Assembly: GCA_010093605.1 (NCBI GenBank)
Contig: MU004186.1
Span: 1,840,616-1,904,615, forward strand
Direction: 5' to 3'
From: Lophium mytilinum
Taxonomy: Eukaryota > Ascomycota > Dothideomycetes > Mytilinidiales > Mytilinidiaceae
Length of the DNA stretch: 64,000 bases
Positions within the stretch are counted from its first letter, which is position 1; every line of letters begins with the position of its first letter. Positions 1-9,680 of this stretch are shown here, piece after piece. The notes beneath the pieces were generated by a model. The model was given only the letters and a program-made list of their open reading frames with translations. It was not told the DNA's origin and ran no database searches. The position numbers and the translations under genes are program-made.

Positions 1-2378
1 GGGGGCGCGAAGGACTGCGAGCTCTTTGCCTTCTCGCGCTTCGTCGACTGGGTGTGGGGCCGGGCAGCAGGCTGGCCTGCTGAGCATGCGGCGCGTCCTG
101 TGTGTGGCATTTTAGCCCCTCTAGGTGGTGGTGCCAGGGTGGTGTGCGACGTTGAATCCTCCCGATGGAGCTCAAGCGGCGGGGGGTGGAACGGCGATGC
201 CGCTGAGCGCAATTGCAACCGGATGGCTGCCAGACATTGGAGGAGAGTTGTGGGGCGAGGGCAAAGAGAAGAGCGTACAAGAGGCCTCGCAAAGACAGCG
301 GGGGACGTATGCTTGAAGCTTGAGGTTTAGTTTGATATGCGGGTGCGGTCGCGGCCGGCGTTGCCAAGAGTACCTCTCCCACCAGACCTACCTCAATGCA
401 GCGTCTGATCACCAAAGCCAAACGGTCAGAAAAGTCAAACACCAAAGTCAAACACCGCCGATGGGAGCACGGTAGTGACCAATTGAGCCATGTCGAGCGG
501 CCAGTTGAACGATCATCCGGGGGAACAGCCGCTGCCCCGTCGAGTGTCGTCGGCCACGCGATGCTGCGATGCTGCTGAATGGCCTCAGGCCTAAGGCATG
601 CGCCAGGAAGAGGCCTGTTGAGTATGCCCTCGCCCCCGACGCCGATCCCCCGTATCCTGAGGTGCTGGAGCCTCTCTGGCCCGTGAAGGCTTGCAGACTC
701 CAATAACTTCGTCTCCCAACCTGGTCCTCCGCAGCCAGAGCCCGCCACAGGCCGTTCAGCTCGGGCTGGAACGCTGTCACCAGAACACGCATTGGATGCA
801 TGTGCCTAATACATACTGTACATGTGCAGAGCAGACCCTGGAGAAAAGTCTTCATGCGGGCTGCTGACATGTACCTGGATGTACTGTACTGTATTTCCCT
901 CTTAGACACAGCAGACGACACTATTTGCCAAGGTCACCATCATGGCTTAACATTGCCTAGGTGCTCTTCCATTGGCTCTCAGACGAAGAAGCAACCTTGG
1001 AATGCTTAGCACAAACCATAACATCTAAATCCTCATCATTGACTCTGACTTACTTGGCTAGTCTTCAGCCTTCTTCATGAGCAACTGCTCCGAGGTCCTT
1101 CGACGTACGGCACAGCTACATCTGCATATTTCAGCCCGATTTCTTTCTCGTCGGATCCGCACCTCTTCACGTGTCAAGAAAACCCGGTAATGTCTCTGCA
1201 TGTTCAATTGGGCTACATACGCGAGGCTCCCGAACGGCATGCGGACTTGCAGAAGCCACCTCCCGGTGTGTCAGAAATCCTCCCCCCAGCGCGCGCAGAA
1301 TCTGGAGAAACCTTGCAGACCACGCACGCTCTAGCTCTTAGCTTCGTATGGGGTACATTTACCACCCTGACAATTTCGCTCGGGGTCTTTATTCCTTCAA
1401 AAACCGTCACGAGGGAGGGTCGAGAACCACCGGTAGGCATACGACGACGTCTCATCTTCACCACCGACGCCAATAGCCGCCCCAGCCCCCGCAACACCAA
1501 AACTCCGCAACATTTTCCGCCACCTCCAGCACCGCAAAACTCAAATCTAATTCGACCGGCGATCCCTCTCCATTCGGATCACTGGGGAAAAATAAACCAC
1601 CGCCCCCTCAGCCCTATTGGCCGCGCTGCGTCTGCCACCCTTTTTACCGAGCACCGCAACCGCGTCAACTGGCATGCGGGCCGAGAAGCCTTACCCACGC
1701 GCCTGTCAACTCAACGTGAGACGGCCCAAGGACCCCTCCCGGCCTCGCTCCATTCCTCTTCGCCTGTCGACGTCAAGCCTATGGACAGCCTCGTCACATG
1801 CTGGAGTCTCCGAGTCACGATGCTGTGGAACTGTGACGGGGGGCCTCGCAAAGCATCCACCTGAATCCAGCTCGCCGGACCTGCAGCAACGCGAATACCG
1901 TCGCCGGTCACTATCGTCGATGCTGCATATGCGCTCGCAGCACATGCTGCAAAGAGCGGGCCGCCACGGGCGGGAAGATTGTCGCGTGCGAGACGATTGG
2001 TTTCCACGGGATCCCGGGTTAACTTTCGGGTTATCTGGTCCCATGCGTCGAGATAGGTATCTGATCCGACCTGCTCGCCGTCTCACGTACGTGTGACTTG
2101 GTGTGATTGTGATAAGAGTGCATGAAGGTAATGTCACGTGATCTACTACTTCAAATCTCGAGTCTTCTTGGAGCCATGTAAGGGCATTATTAAGGTACAG
2201 ATAGAGCGGTCTCAAGTCTTATTGGTCGAGCTATTATGATCAATTATGATAATAAGATCTCCTCGCCACTTCATAATACATCCTTAAAGCAGCAGTCACG
2301 TGCTAGAGCTATTTATATTTCACCATACCATCATCTATCATTCGAATCTATATTGCCATGTTCTCTGACGTACTTGCT
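1..2378. other. Intergenic, no supported gene
   Basis: GC-rich to about 2.1 kb and then AT-richer. Several open frames of 60-220 codons overlap one another on both strands, but none shows a recognisable domain, plausible exon structure or start context. I see no gene here that I can support. A gene lying outside the window on the left could extend its regulatory region into this stretch. Confidence 0.5.
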
Positions 2379-2846
2379 CTACGAATCAATCCCAAACCAC
2401 CTCATCTTCAACGTTTTCTTCTTCCGCCTCTCATCACGAACCCGGTAAAACTCATCCCAAGGGTTCAACGAAACGGGAAAAGTCGCAGCGGGCGCAAGGG
2501 ACGGCTTGTGGAAAGCTGTTATCGCAGGCTTGGGGTTCCATGATGCCCCGTTTGCGTACAGTCGTGACGCTCGGAGTGTTAGAGTGGGTGAGGGAGAAAT
2601 GGGGAGCTGGGAGGGTATGAGTGGGTAGGGAGAGGGCGAGCGGCTGGCCGAGGAGATCGGCCGGCTAGATGAGTAGGGTGGCTGGTTGGGTGAGTGGCTC
2701 GGGTTTTCTTCCTCGTATGTCGCCCGGGTCTTTGAGCCCGGTGGTTGCTTCACAGCGACCCGTTCTGGGTTGCGGATCTGGGGTGCTTCGGCGAAGCGGA
2801 TGGTCTTTGGGACGTTTCTTTTCCGCCCTTTCTTGGTTAGTGGCAT
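2379..2846 (-). CDS. Small basic protein with NPWD module (cluster member A)
   Basis: This uninterrupted frame encodes 155 residues. No enzymatic domain is recognised. The N-terminus is very basic and carries PKTIRFAEAPQIRN, which contains an RVxF-like pattern (K-T-I-R-F) of the kind that docks protein phosphatase 1 in other proteins. The middle is Ser/Pro-rich and probably disordered. Near the C-terminus it has GASWNPKP, then FPVSLNPWDEFY, then a run of Arg and Lys. The same GA.W ... (F/S)P(V/I)S.NPWD order recurs in the proteins at 4024-4425 and 8566-9009, so I place it in one family with them. The start is the first ATG of the frame. Function is unknown; the paralogy makes a real gene more likely than a chance frame. 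Confidence 0.6.
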   Translation of the reverse strand: MPLTKKGRKRNVPKTIRFAEAPQIRNPERVAVKQPPGSKTRATYEEENPSHSPNQPPYSSSRPISSASRSPSPYPLIPSQLPISPSPTLTLRASRLYANGASWNPKPAITAFHKPSLAPAATFPVSLNPWDEFYRVRDERRKKKTLKMRWFGIDS

Positions 2847-3187
2847 TATGGGCTATTTGTGAGTTGTAACAGGATTGTAGAGATGCTATATGACAATATT
2901 CCAATTCGAAGGAGTGAGGCTGTGCGATGGTTGTATACTCCCGCTTTTTTCTTTGTCTTCACGCTTTGTTCTCTTCGACCCTGACTGGAAGGACAATGGC
3001 TTGTAACTGATTTCAAGGACGGCGATCAAAACATCATCAACAATCAAGCACATTAACAGGTCACAAAATAGCCATAATCCAAAGTATGTCCAATATCATT
3101 TCATTTTTCCACGCGGCTCTCCTTCTAGACCTACCTAAATCGTTCATTTAGAGCAAACCGTCGTATCAATCATCTACGACTACACCT

Positions 3188-3526
3188 TCAGCGATAAACC
3201 CGCCGCCTCTCCTCAACCCTCTCATCCAGCTTCCCGCCGAAGTAGCTCTGCCCCGTCTCGCCGTAGATATGTTCACGAGGCTTCCGAGGCGGCGACGGCA
3301 TGGGATTGTGCCCCGCACCAGATGAAACGCCCCTACCACGGGCATCTGCTCTTCTTCTGCGCGCTTCGCGCTCTTCGTCTCGAAGGCGCTGCTCCGCTGC
3401 GTCGAATATCTTTTGTTGCTGGGCACGTTGCTGCTGCTTGCGGTCAGTGGCGGGATTGGCAGTCATTTGGGATTCGGGACTAGACTTAGGTTGTTTGAAG
3501 TGGTCTAGGATGGAGAGATATCCCAT
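3188..3526 (-). CDS. Small charged hypothetical protein (cluster member B)
   Basis: The frame encodes up to 112 residues; a second ATG (MTANPATDRKQQQ) would give about 93. The protein is rich in Gln, Arg and Glu, with a predicted helical stretch around QRAQQQKIFDAAEQRLRDEE and an Arg-rich segment after it, and it ends in ERRRVYR. It lacks the NPWD and YDADT modules of its neighbours, but it resembles them in size, charge, strand and position. No family is recognised. It could be a diverged member of the cluster or a chance frame in a charged-codon region. There is no TATTGTA/TATA promoter of the kind shared by four other members. Confidence 0.4.
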   Translation of the reverse strand: MGYLSILDHFKQPKSSPESQMTANPATDRKQQQRAQQQKIFDAAEQRLRDEEREARRRRADARGRGVSSGAGHNPMPSPPRKPREHIYGETGQSYFGGKLDERVEERRRVYR

Positions 3527-3940
3527 CGTGAGTGCAGCGTTACTGGGAAATCCGAAGCAGGGGCAGTTGGGATGAATCGGGGAGAGGTTCGAATGGTTGA
3601 GGCGGATTTGGAGTGTCTGGGGCTTGCGTTGTGGTTATTATGATGTCGCTGTGCATTGTGTGTTCGGTTTGTTATCGGTGGGATGATATGTGAGTACACA
3701 ATGTTCAGATTGGATTGTTGGCTATTATGATGATACTCTGGGAGAGGGACGAGGTAGATAGCCGATAAACTGGCTTCAAAAGTAAGTGAATTCTCGGAAA
3801 AACTGGGCATATCACTAATTAGCAATCACTACCGTGGGTACTTCACTTCAAAGAATTGGTTTGGGGGTTTTAAGGAATGTATTGAGAAGTGTGCGGGGGC
3901 CTGCCGTGGACCGAGCTACGGTTCTGCGAGACGAAGGGGT

Positions 3941-4000
3941 TCTAGTCACGTATCTTCGAGTCGATTGTCGAGCTCGAAGAGCTTAGAAGTGACTAGGCTG
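3941..4000 (+). repeat. Cluster 3'-flank duplicate, copy 1 (member C)
   Basis: ttctagtcacgtatcttcga and the following tcgattgtcgagctcgaaga align with 8451-8520 and 9611-9680 in the same orientation. Confidence 0.5.
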
Positions 4001-4023
4001 TAGGCGTCCCTGAGATCTGGCCG

Positions 4024-4425
4024 CTAGGGCTTTTCAGGCTGAGGGGGAGGTTTCTCCTTTCCAGCAAGCGTTCGGCCCAGTCGCTTCATGGCGTCTGTGA
4101 CATTTTTTGCTTGGCGCTGCCGATTAAGTGTCTCATAGGCCGCATCCCACGGGTTGTGGGATACGGGAGAGATATTGCCCTCCGTGGCATAGGACTCATC
4201 GGGCTTCTGCGAGAGCCGCCTGTCTTCCCACGCCGCACCCGTCCAGTGCAGACGGTCGGTGCGGGCGTCTTCAACTTGCTGAGCTTCACGTTCAGCACGT
4301 TGCTTGACTTCGGCACGGTGGGCGACTTTTCGAGCCTCCTCTTCGTAAGCCTTTCGGCGGGAGCGTTCTTGCTCTTCGTACCGCTCTTCGTACCGCCGAA
4401 GTTGCTCCTTGTCGAAGGAACCCAT
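4024..4425 (-). CDS. Small charged protein, NPWD family (cluster member C)
   Basis: The predicted protein has 133 residues starting at MGSFDKEQ. An upstream in-frame ATG at 4575 would add 50 residues, but that extension is poorly charged, is not shared with the paralogue at 8566, and would start too close to the TATA-like box at 4600. Residues 10-60 form a highly charged helix (YEEEARKVAHRAEVKQRAE). Then come RLHWTGAAW, SPVSHNPWDAAY and a basic tail, RLGRTLAGKEKP. Alignment by eye with 8566-9009 is continuous over about 110 residues, so the two are recent paralogues. No signal peptide or membrane segment is present, suggesting an intracellular protein. Function is unknown. Confidence 0.7.
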   Translation of the reverse strand: MGSFDKEQLRRYEERYEEQERSRRKAYEEEARKVAHRAEVKQRAEREAQQVEDARTDRLHWTGAAWEDRRLSQKPDESYATEGNISPVSHNPWDAAYETLNRQRQAKNVTDAMKRLGRTLAGKEKPPPQPEKP

Positions 4426-4597
4426 TGCAGATGTAATGGGTTTAGTAGGTTTTGAGAATTCGAACAACAACGTTTCGCTGGTGGTGGTGGTATTTGTGTT
4501 GTTTATGAGGAGTGTCAAAGCTATTCTGCTGAAGGCCTTTGACGAAAGATTTGTGAAACGGAAAGGTGTGCTCACTGAAAGTTAACTTAGACGTCCC

Positions 4598-4626
4598 TTT
4601 ATAGAAGATTTATGCCGTATTGTACA
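4598..4626 (-). promoter_or_regulatory. Shared cluster promoter, member C copy
   Basis: On the plus strand, tttatag (about 4598-4604) is followed after about 14 nt by TATTGTA (4618-4624). In gene direction this is TACAATA upstream of a TATA-like box. The same order and spacing occurs upstream of members D, E and F. The sequence between TATA and gene (acttagacgtccc) also resembles the D and F copies. Confidence 0.5.
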
Positions 4627-4712
4627 TTCACTTCGTCGGTGATGTCGATATACAATGTCCTGGACTAGGAACTGGCTGCCATATCGGTGTGCTACGCAGT
4701 ACATACAGTTAT

Positions 4713-4757
4713 AGCATCCCTTACCACGTAGCGAGAAGTACTCCGTAACGAGAAGTT
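4713..4757 (+). repeat. Left arm of a ~3.3 kb inverted repeat pair
   Basis: The core at about 4722-4755 (accacgtagcgagaag followed by tactccgta and cgagaa) recurs in inverted orientation at 7996-8029 with one clear mismatch. The arms face each other and enclose the hexapeptide-repeat gene. This could be the terminal inverted repeat of a DNA element or two scattered MITE-like copies. Target-site duplications cannot be assigned with confidence. Confidence 0.55.
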
Positions 4758-5813
4758 TCTACTTTTCAGTCATCTCAAATCTCCCCTCACACGTTTATTA
4801 AGCCACAGCTGTTATACCATCATTCTTCAGCTACTTCTTTACTACCCATCCTACACACTTCGAGATGCGGTCCAACGCGTAGCGATACCTACTTTAGTAA
4901 CGTGGAAACATACCACCACGTCGCCCTCGAGCGCCGAAACCCGCCCATATCTCCTCCGCCGACCGAAGGAAAGACCTGCTCAAGCCACCACGTCTTTATG
5001 CTTCTCGAGCCCACCACCGCCGATTCCTACACCAAGCAGCAGCCGAGCTCTAGTCTCGGCTCGTTGGAGGGGAACGCAATGAGGTAGGAGGGTATAAGGC
5101 ATAATAGGCTGCGGTAACCCTAAAAATCGAAGACTGCGCTTCGGCAAGTGCGTTGGGCGTCACTGGCGCAACGCCGTTGTTGCAAGCGCATACGAAGGTA
5201 GCATACAAGCGAGGTGCGGGGGTTTCTATCACTACGTGCAATGATTGTATTCAGCCAGCCACAAGCCAAATTACTTTTCAGCTTAGGCCTTGCCTGACCG
5301 CTGTCACGACGCTTTCGCCGTGCAGGGAAAACACTAATTATACACTTTACCATTTATAGGATATTCCTAGTGTGGCGTGATGCACCTCTTTGGGTGTAGC
5401 CAGCGGGACGGCTCGAACCTTCGTTAGATCAAGTACGTGGCTAGCTGGCCACGTTCAGCTCATGCATCCTAAACCCCAAAACACAAAGTTTAGGGTTCAA
5501 GGTCATGGGGTTTCTTCGTGGACAGATAACCAGCCAAAACGCTCGATACTTGCAGTGTCCGACAGCTCGGCAGGCACGTTCATGACTGGAGGCTTACGCC
5601 TCCGACCAACCAAACAATCTAGAGCCCATACTTCGCAGCGCCCTCGCCCTTGTCCATGTCTTTAATTCTTGCCTGTATTGGTTCACTCTTTCTGACGCCA
5701 ACATGTAGGCCTTCAATCAGTCACTGCTAGTGATCCGCAAGTTGCCAATATGCGAGCAGCCGGAAATGGAGCACCTCTTGCTATCGAATTTTCCCAGCTC
5801 TCGAACATGAGCA

Positions 5814-5819
5814 TATAAA
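5814..5819 (+). promoter_or_regulatory. TATA box of the hexapeptide-repeat gene
   Basis: TATAAA lies in the context catataaaagg, 92 nt upstream of the chosen ATG (5906). An earlier in-frame ATG at 5831 is only 17 nt from this TATA box. It probably lies upstream of the transcription start, which is why 5906 is preferred. Confidence 0.5.
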
Positions 5820-5905
5820 AGGCCACAGCCATGAAGAGAACGCAGAACTCAGACTCATACAGTCCTCTGATAACCACTCAAACCCAGCCCTACTTTTGTA
5901 CAACA

Positions 5906-7090
5906 ATGGCCTCAATGTACGCCCTTCTTCATTCGATCCCCGATCGTCACTCACACTAATTTTGCTGTAGCGAAACTACCGAGAAGAAGATCTACGTCTG
6001 GCCCATTGACGATGCTGAGACGGATCGTCTCTCCGCTCTGCTCAAGATGGATTTCAAGACGTTCAATATGAAACAACATTACCTTCATAGCCCCCAATAT
6101 GTGTGCCATACGTGTGGAAAGCTCACTGGTCTCGACGATTCCGTCGGCACGGCACTCGCTCTGGGTGCTCACGACGTTCAATTCGTGATCGACTATATCA
6201 AGAATCCTACCCCTCGAGTTTTTCATGCCCATGAGCTTCATTGCTGCGTCGATGGGACCACTTATCTCGAGCGCTACAGCGTATGTCTTTTGTCTTTGTT
6301 CGCTCCCAAAGGGTTCAGCTTGGCTAACATCCTGCTACAGATGGAAAGGCCTGAGGGTCAAGCTCTTCGAGCTCATTTCGAGGCTCTGAAAGCCAGCGGC
6401 GGTACTCCCGCTCCTCTTTCCGCTGATGCCACAGAGGGCGATAGCGCCAGGCTCGAATACGTCCCGACCTGGTTCAGCGACCAGCACGTCGCCTCTGGCA
6501 AAGGTGCCACCGCCAAGGTCGAATATTATCCAAAGTGGTTCGATGGTAACACCGCAATGGTCAGCTACTACCCCAAGTGGTTCTCTCCCGACGATCCCAC
6601 CGCTTTAGCAGCCTCGGAGAAGCATACCGGGAAGGTTGAGCCCGAAGCTGCGGTCGACGCGACGGCCCAATTCAAGTACTATCCCAAGTGGTTCGCAGGT
6701 CCCGACAACGCCACAGCAGCCCCCACTGCCTCTGGGGAGACCGCCAAGTTCGAATACGTTCCCAAGTGGTTCGCTGGTCCTGAACGAGCCGATGATGCTA
6801 GCGGTGACGAAGCTGCGAAAGTGCAGTACTATCCCAAGTGGTTCGCGGGCCCAGAGGATGGAAACATCGACACCGCTAAGCTCGAGTACTACCCCAAATG
6901 GTTTACAGGTCCCGAAGCTGCCGCTGCGCTCAATGCCACGGGAGATCATGCAACATTCGAGTACTACCCCAAGTGGTTCGCCGCTGAAGCTGCCGCCTTA
7001 CCGGCAGAGGGCGATGCAGGCGAAGCTTCCGACTCATCGGACAAGGCTGCTAACATCCTCTATTATCCCAAGTGGTTTGTTAGTAAGTAA
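5906..7090 (+). CDS. Nine-copy Y(Y/V)P(K/T)WF repeat protein with Cys/His N-terminal domain
   Basis: I model three exons: 5906-5916, 5971-6280 and 6341-7090, giving 356 residues. Intron 1 (54 nt) and intron 2 (60 nt) have GT...AG ends and branch-like CTAAT/CTAAC. Intron 2 is a multiple of three with no stop, so an unspliced message stays open. Residues 1-125 form a compact domain opening with IYVWPIDDAETDRL and holding CHTCGKLTGLDD and, later, HAHELHCC, a spacing that could bind a metal ion. From about residue 140 to the end there are nine hexapeptides: one YVPTWF, one YVPKWF and seven YYPKWF. Most sit in the frame x(E/K/S/Q)Y.P.WF(A/T/S/D)(G/P)P. Ala/Asp/Glu/Gly-rich linkers of about 4-37 residues separate them. 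There is no signal peptide, membrane segment or Lys-Arg processing site. It could be a peptide precursor, an aromatic sticker-and-spacer protein or a multivalent docking protein. No maturation enzyme is encoded nearby. Confidence 0.8.
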
Positions 7091-7991
7091 AAGAGTAGAA
7101 GGAGGAGGGATTAGATAATGTAACAAGAACATATTCGTAGGTATCAGAATGCAAATGGATGTCACATTTCTTTCATAAGGGAGGGCTCGCTTGGTGAAAT
7201 TGCAAATGTCCAAGGAAGATAACAATTCATTCGTCGGCTGCGCGAGCTAGCCTGTCTCCCAATCGTCTTAGCAACTCAGTTGGGTCTAGGGCATGAACTC
7301 TAGCACGGCAAGATAAGTATTTCCGACTAAGTCTTTCCTCTACTCGTCTAAGTAATAGCTATAACGTACTTCATAGGCGAGTGGCCCATCAGGGCGAGTG
7401 GCCCACCTGCGCGAAGACACTATTAAAATGCAGTATACTATCGCATTTTACAAGACAACACAATAATATAGTATATTGCGGTAGACTAAGCTATTCTATT
7501 ACTAAACCTACTTCCTTCTTATAGGTATCAGTATTATATTCTATTTTACTGCACTATTTATAGCGCCTTTATAGCGGGTTACTGATATTAACGCGCCTCT
7601 TCTTCTTACCCTTTCGGAATAACTAGGGCCATCTCGCTTAGATTGGCAGGTACCGATCAGTGTAGCGATGTTGCATGAATCATCTGTCTATAGTCGCTAT
7701 AGGGCTGACGGTGTCTTATAAGCGTGTTAGTCAGGCTATAAGGTACAGATATTGTATTATTATAACTTTTGAAGTGGTGAGGGCTTAGTATCGGAGCTGT
7801 GGTTGGTGGAGTCGTGTTACGCTGTATAGATGGCTTCCCCCCTTGAAAGCGGGAAGGAAACGACGAGACTGGTAATATTACTAGAAGCAGCGCTGGGGAG
7901 ATAGAGCAAGATCCCTAGTATCTACCATAAATAGTACAGTATAGATATCGAGATGTGGACAAAAGTATACTACTTTAAGTCTAAGTACCCA

Positions 7992-8046
7992 TGATTTTCT
8001 CGCTACGGAGTACTTCTCGCTACGTGGTGGGGGATTTTAGAATGTT
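7992..8046 (-). repeat. Right arm of the ~3.3 kb inverted repeat pair
   Basis: The reverse complement reads accacgtagcgagaag, then tactccgta and gcgagaa, matching 4722-4755. Outside the core, both arms also share a tata(a/g)cat...tccc-like sequence, so the similarity may extend to about 50 bp with a small insertion in this copy. Confidence 0.55.
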
Positions 8047-8450
8047 ATAGAACTTTGTAGCAATGCTAGCTATATGGTAATAATATCGGTGAACAATGGG
8101 TGGAGGCCATCTGAGGGAAAGGCCAGCTTCTAAGTAGGAGATGCTTGAGGAATCACAGAACCAACCGCCATCCTAATCCCCGGAGAGGGGAGTGGAGAGG
8201 AGGAAGAGGAGGCTGGAAGGGGTTGTACGGATGGTGGAGTCAAGAGAAGGATCAAGTAGGCATGTCACTATAAAGCACTGAATAAGGGGGCTTCAAAGAA
8301 TGTATTGAAGACTATACGGATCATACATAGACTTGCTGACCTGTCAGACTGATGTTCCACATGCAAGCTAAGAAATGGTCTAAGACGGTGGCAGATAAAC
8401 AAAGTCCGATAGAACAAGGAATTCCTAAAACTCCGTCACAGACGAAAAGG

Positions 8451-8520
8451 AAATGCTAGTCAACCATCTCCAAGTCGAATATCGAACTCAAAGAGCTTGA
8501 AAGCTAACTTTATCTAAGTA
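8451..8520 (+). repeat. Cluster 3'-flank duplicate, copy 2 (member D)
   Basis: tgctagtcaaccatctccaa, then gtcgaatatcgaactcaaag and ctttatctaag match copy 3 closely and copy 1 more distantly. Confidence 0.55.
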
Positions 8521-8565
8521 AGCTTCCAGAAGATAGGTACCGTTGGCTGCCCCTAGTCCAGGCCC

Positions 8566-9009
8566 TTAGGGCCTCTGAGGCTCGGGGGGCAACACCGGAT
8601 TGTCCTTCCCGTTAAGGGTTCGCCATATACGCTTCAAGTTCTTCATAGGGGTCATCTCAGCGCGCCGAGCGATTAGGGCCTCATAATACGCATCCCATGG
8701 GTTGTGAGATATAGGGAAGGTATTGACCCGCTCGATGTACGGCTCTGGAGTAGACGGCTTCTCTTCCCATCCCGCGCCTGTCCAGTGTAACCGGTCTTGC
8801 CGGGCTTCATCGACTTGCTGGGCTTCGTGCTCTGCGCGTCGTCGGAGTTCGGCACGATGCCTAACCTTCCGGACCTCCTCCTCATAGGCCAATTGGCGTT
8901 GGTAGTCTAAGCCTGCGAGGTGCTGAAGGTACTCTTGCTCATCCAGCTCGGTAGAGGGAAAGAGGCGCTGGTATTCACCAGTGGGTGGCTTCTGATGGTG
9001 TGCATACAT
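8566..9009 (-). CDS. Small charged protein, NPWD family (cluster member D)
   Basis: The predicted protein has 147 residues starting at MYAHHQKPPTGEYQRLF. A longer frame reaches 9216, but its first 69 residues are Ser/Thr-rich with no counterpart in the paralogue and would run into the TATA box. A charged helix (YEEEVRKVRHRAELRRRAE) is followed by RLHWTGAGWEE, FPISHNPWDAYY and a basic tail with RIWRTLNGKDNP. It is the closest paralogue of member C, with matching order and spacing across about 110 residues. Its promoter and 3' flank are also recognisably related to those of member C. It is probably intracellular; function is unknown. Confidence 0.72.
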   Translation of the reverse strand: MYAHHQKPPTGEYQRLFPSTELDEQEYLQHLAGLDYQRQLAYEEEVRKVRHRAELRRRAEHEAQQVDEARQDRLHWTGAGWEEKPSTPEPYIERVNTFPISHNPWDAYYEALIARRAEMTPMKNLKRIWRTLNGKDNPVLPPEPQRP

Positions 9010-9156
9010 TGTAGGTATGGTGGTTGTAGTGTTGGGAGACGGCGTTCTGCTGGTGTAGCGGTTCTGTGTGAGGTGGGAAGGCTCTGAAATGCTGTAACTT
9101 GACAGAGATGCTGAACTTTCGAGCTTGTGGTTTCTCAATGTCAGTCTAGACGTTCT

Positions 9157-9185
9157 TATATAGGAGTTCGGGGGCGTATTGTAAA
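9157..9185 (-). promoter_or_regulatory. Shared cluster promoter, member D copy
   Basis: On the plus strand, ttatatag (about 9157-9163) is followed by TATTGTA at 9177-9183. The gene-proximal side reads cagtctagacgttc, close to ttccgtctaggacttt at member F and acttagacgtccc at member C. Confidence 0.5.
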
Positions 9186-9610
9186 TTGCGGTATACGCTG
9201 GTATGTTCTTGAACAATGCAGGTTATGTAGCAAGGCTGACCATCTGGGAGCTATCATGAAACAAAGAGTTGTTGGCTATACACTGGGTAGTGATGTAGAA
9301 GAAAGAAGTTTAGAGGAAGGTAAGGCGACCAAACAAAGGTGACATGCGCCTGCCGTAGCCCTCACCGTTCCTCCTTCAAAAGCCTTGGTATCAGTACATA
9401 GTTAGTCACTCGAGTAGGAATATCAATATAGAGAACTGCGGTTTGGAATCTTTGCACGATGTACTTATTGAGATGTCTGCGAACCAGAACTAGACCGGTT
9501 CAGTGCTGGCCCGTCAGACGAAATGTTGTATTTGAATCTCTGCGAATCTGAATCTCAGATTCAAGAATGGAAGTCCATAGACCAAGCTTACATGCCCATC
9601 GGACGATTAG

Positions 9611-9680
9611 ATGCTATTCAATCATCTCCGAGTCGAGTTTCGAACTCAAAGGTTTTGTGTATTGACTTTATCTAAGGTAG
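9611..9680 (+). repeat. Cluster 3'-flank duplicate, copy 3 (no gene attached)
   Basis: It matches copy 2 through gagtcgagtttcgaactcaa and gactttatctaaggtagctt, but no NPWD or YDADT coding sequence follows on its gene side. Confidence 0.5.

Larger units (their letters stand above)
2847..4023. other. Gaps around member B; duplicated 3' flank at right end
   Basis: Apart from member B (3188-3526), no gene is visible. The segment at about 3941-4000 resembles sequence downstream of member D (8451-8520) and a third copy at 9611-9680. The shared core reads like tctagtca...cgagtcga..tcgagctcgaaga. This points to duplication of gene plus 3' flank rather than of coding sequence alone. Confidence 0.5.
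4426..5905. other. Intergenic; promoter of member C and of the hexapeptide-repeat gene
   Basis: It holds the member C promoter, the left inverted-repeat arm and the TATA box of the downstream gene. Short open frames at 4902-5087, 5153-5359 and 5390-5665 have no recognisable content. I see nothing else that I can support. Confidence 0.5.
7091..8565. other. AT-rich, repeat-like intergenic segment
   Basis: Between about 7380 and 7990 the sequence becomes AT-rich with many TA steps (for example ataatatagtatattgcgg), unlike its GC-richer surroundings. This is compatible with an old repeat altered by C-to-T mutation. A short direct repeat, gcgagtggcccatcagg / gcgagtggcccacctgc, lies at about 7378-7412. 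No coding frame is supported. The right inverted-repeat arm (7992-8046) and the duplicated 3' flank of member D (8451-8520) lie here. Confidence 0.5.

Noticed and set aside
1190-2215. Open frames of 159-224 codons on both strands
   Set aside because: They overlap in several frames, lack domains and have biased UTR-like composition, with no start or splice support.
6423-7090. Interpretation of the hexapeptide protein as a Kex2-processed secreted RiPP precursor
   Set aside because: There is no signal peptide and no Lys-Arg or Arg-Arg pair between repeats, so the known dikaritin-type route does not fit. Other precursor routes remain open.
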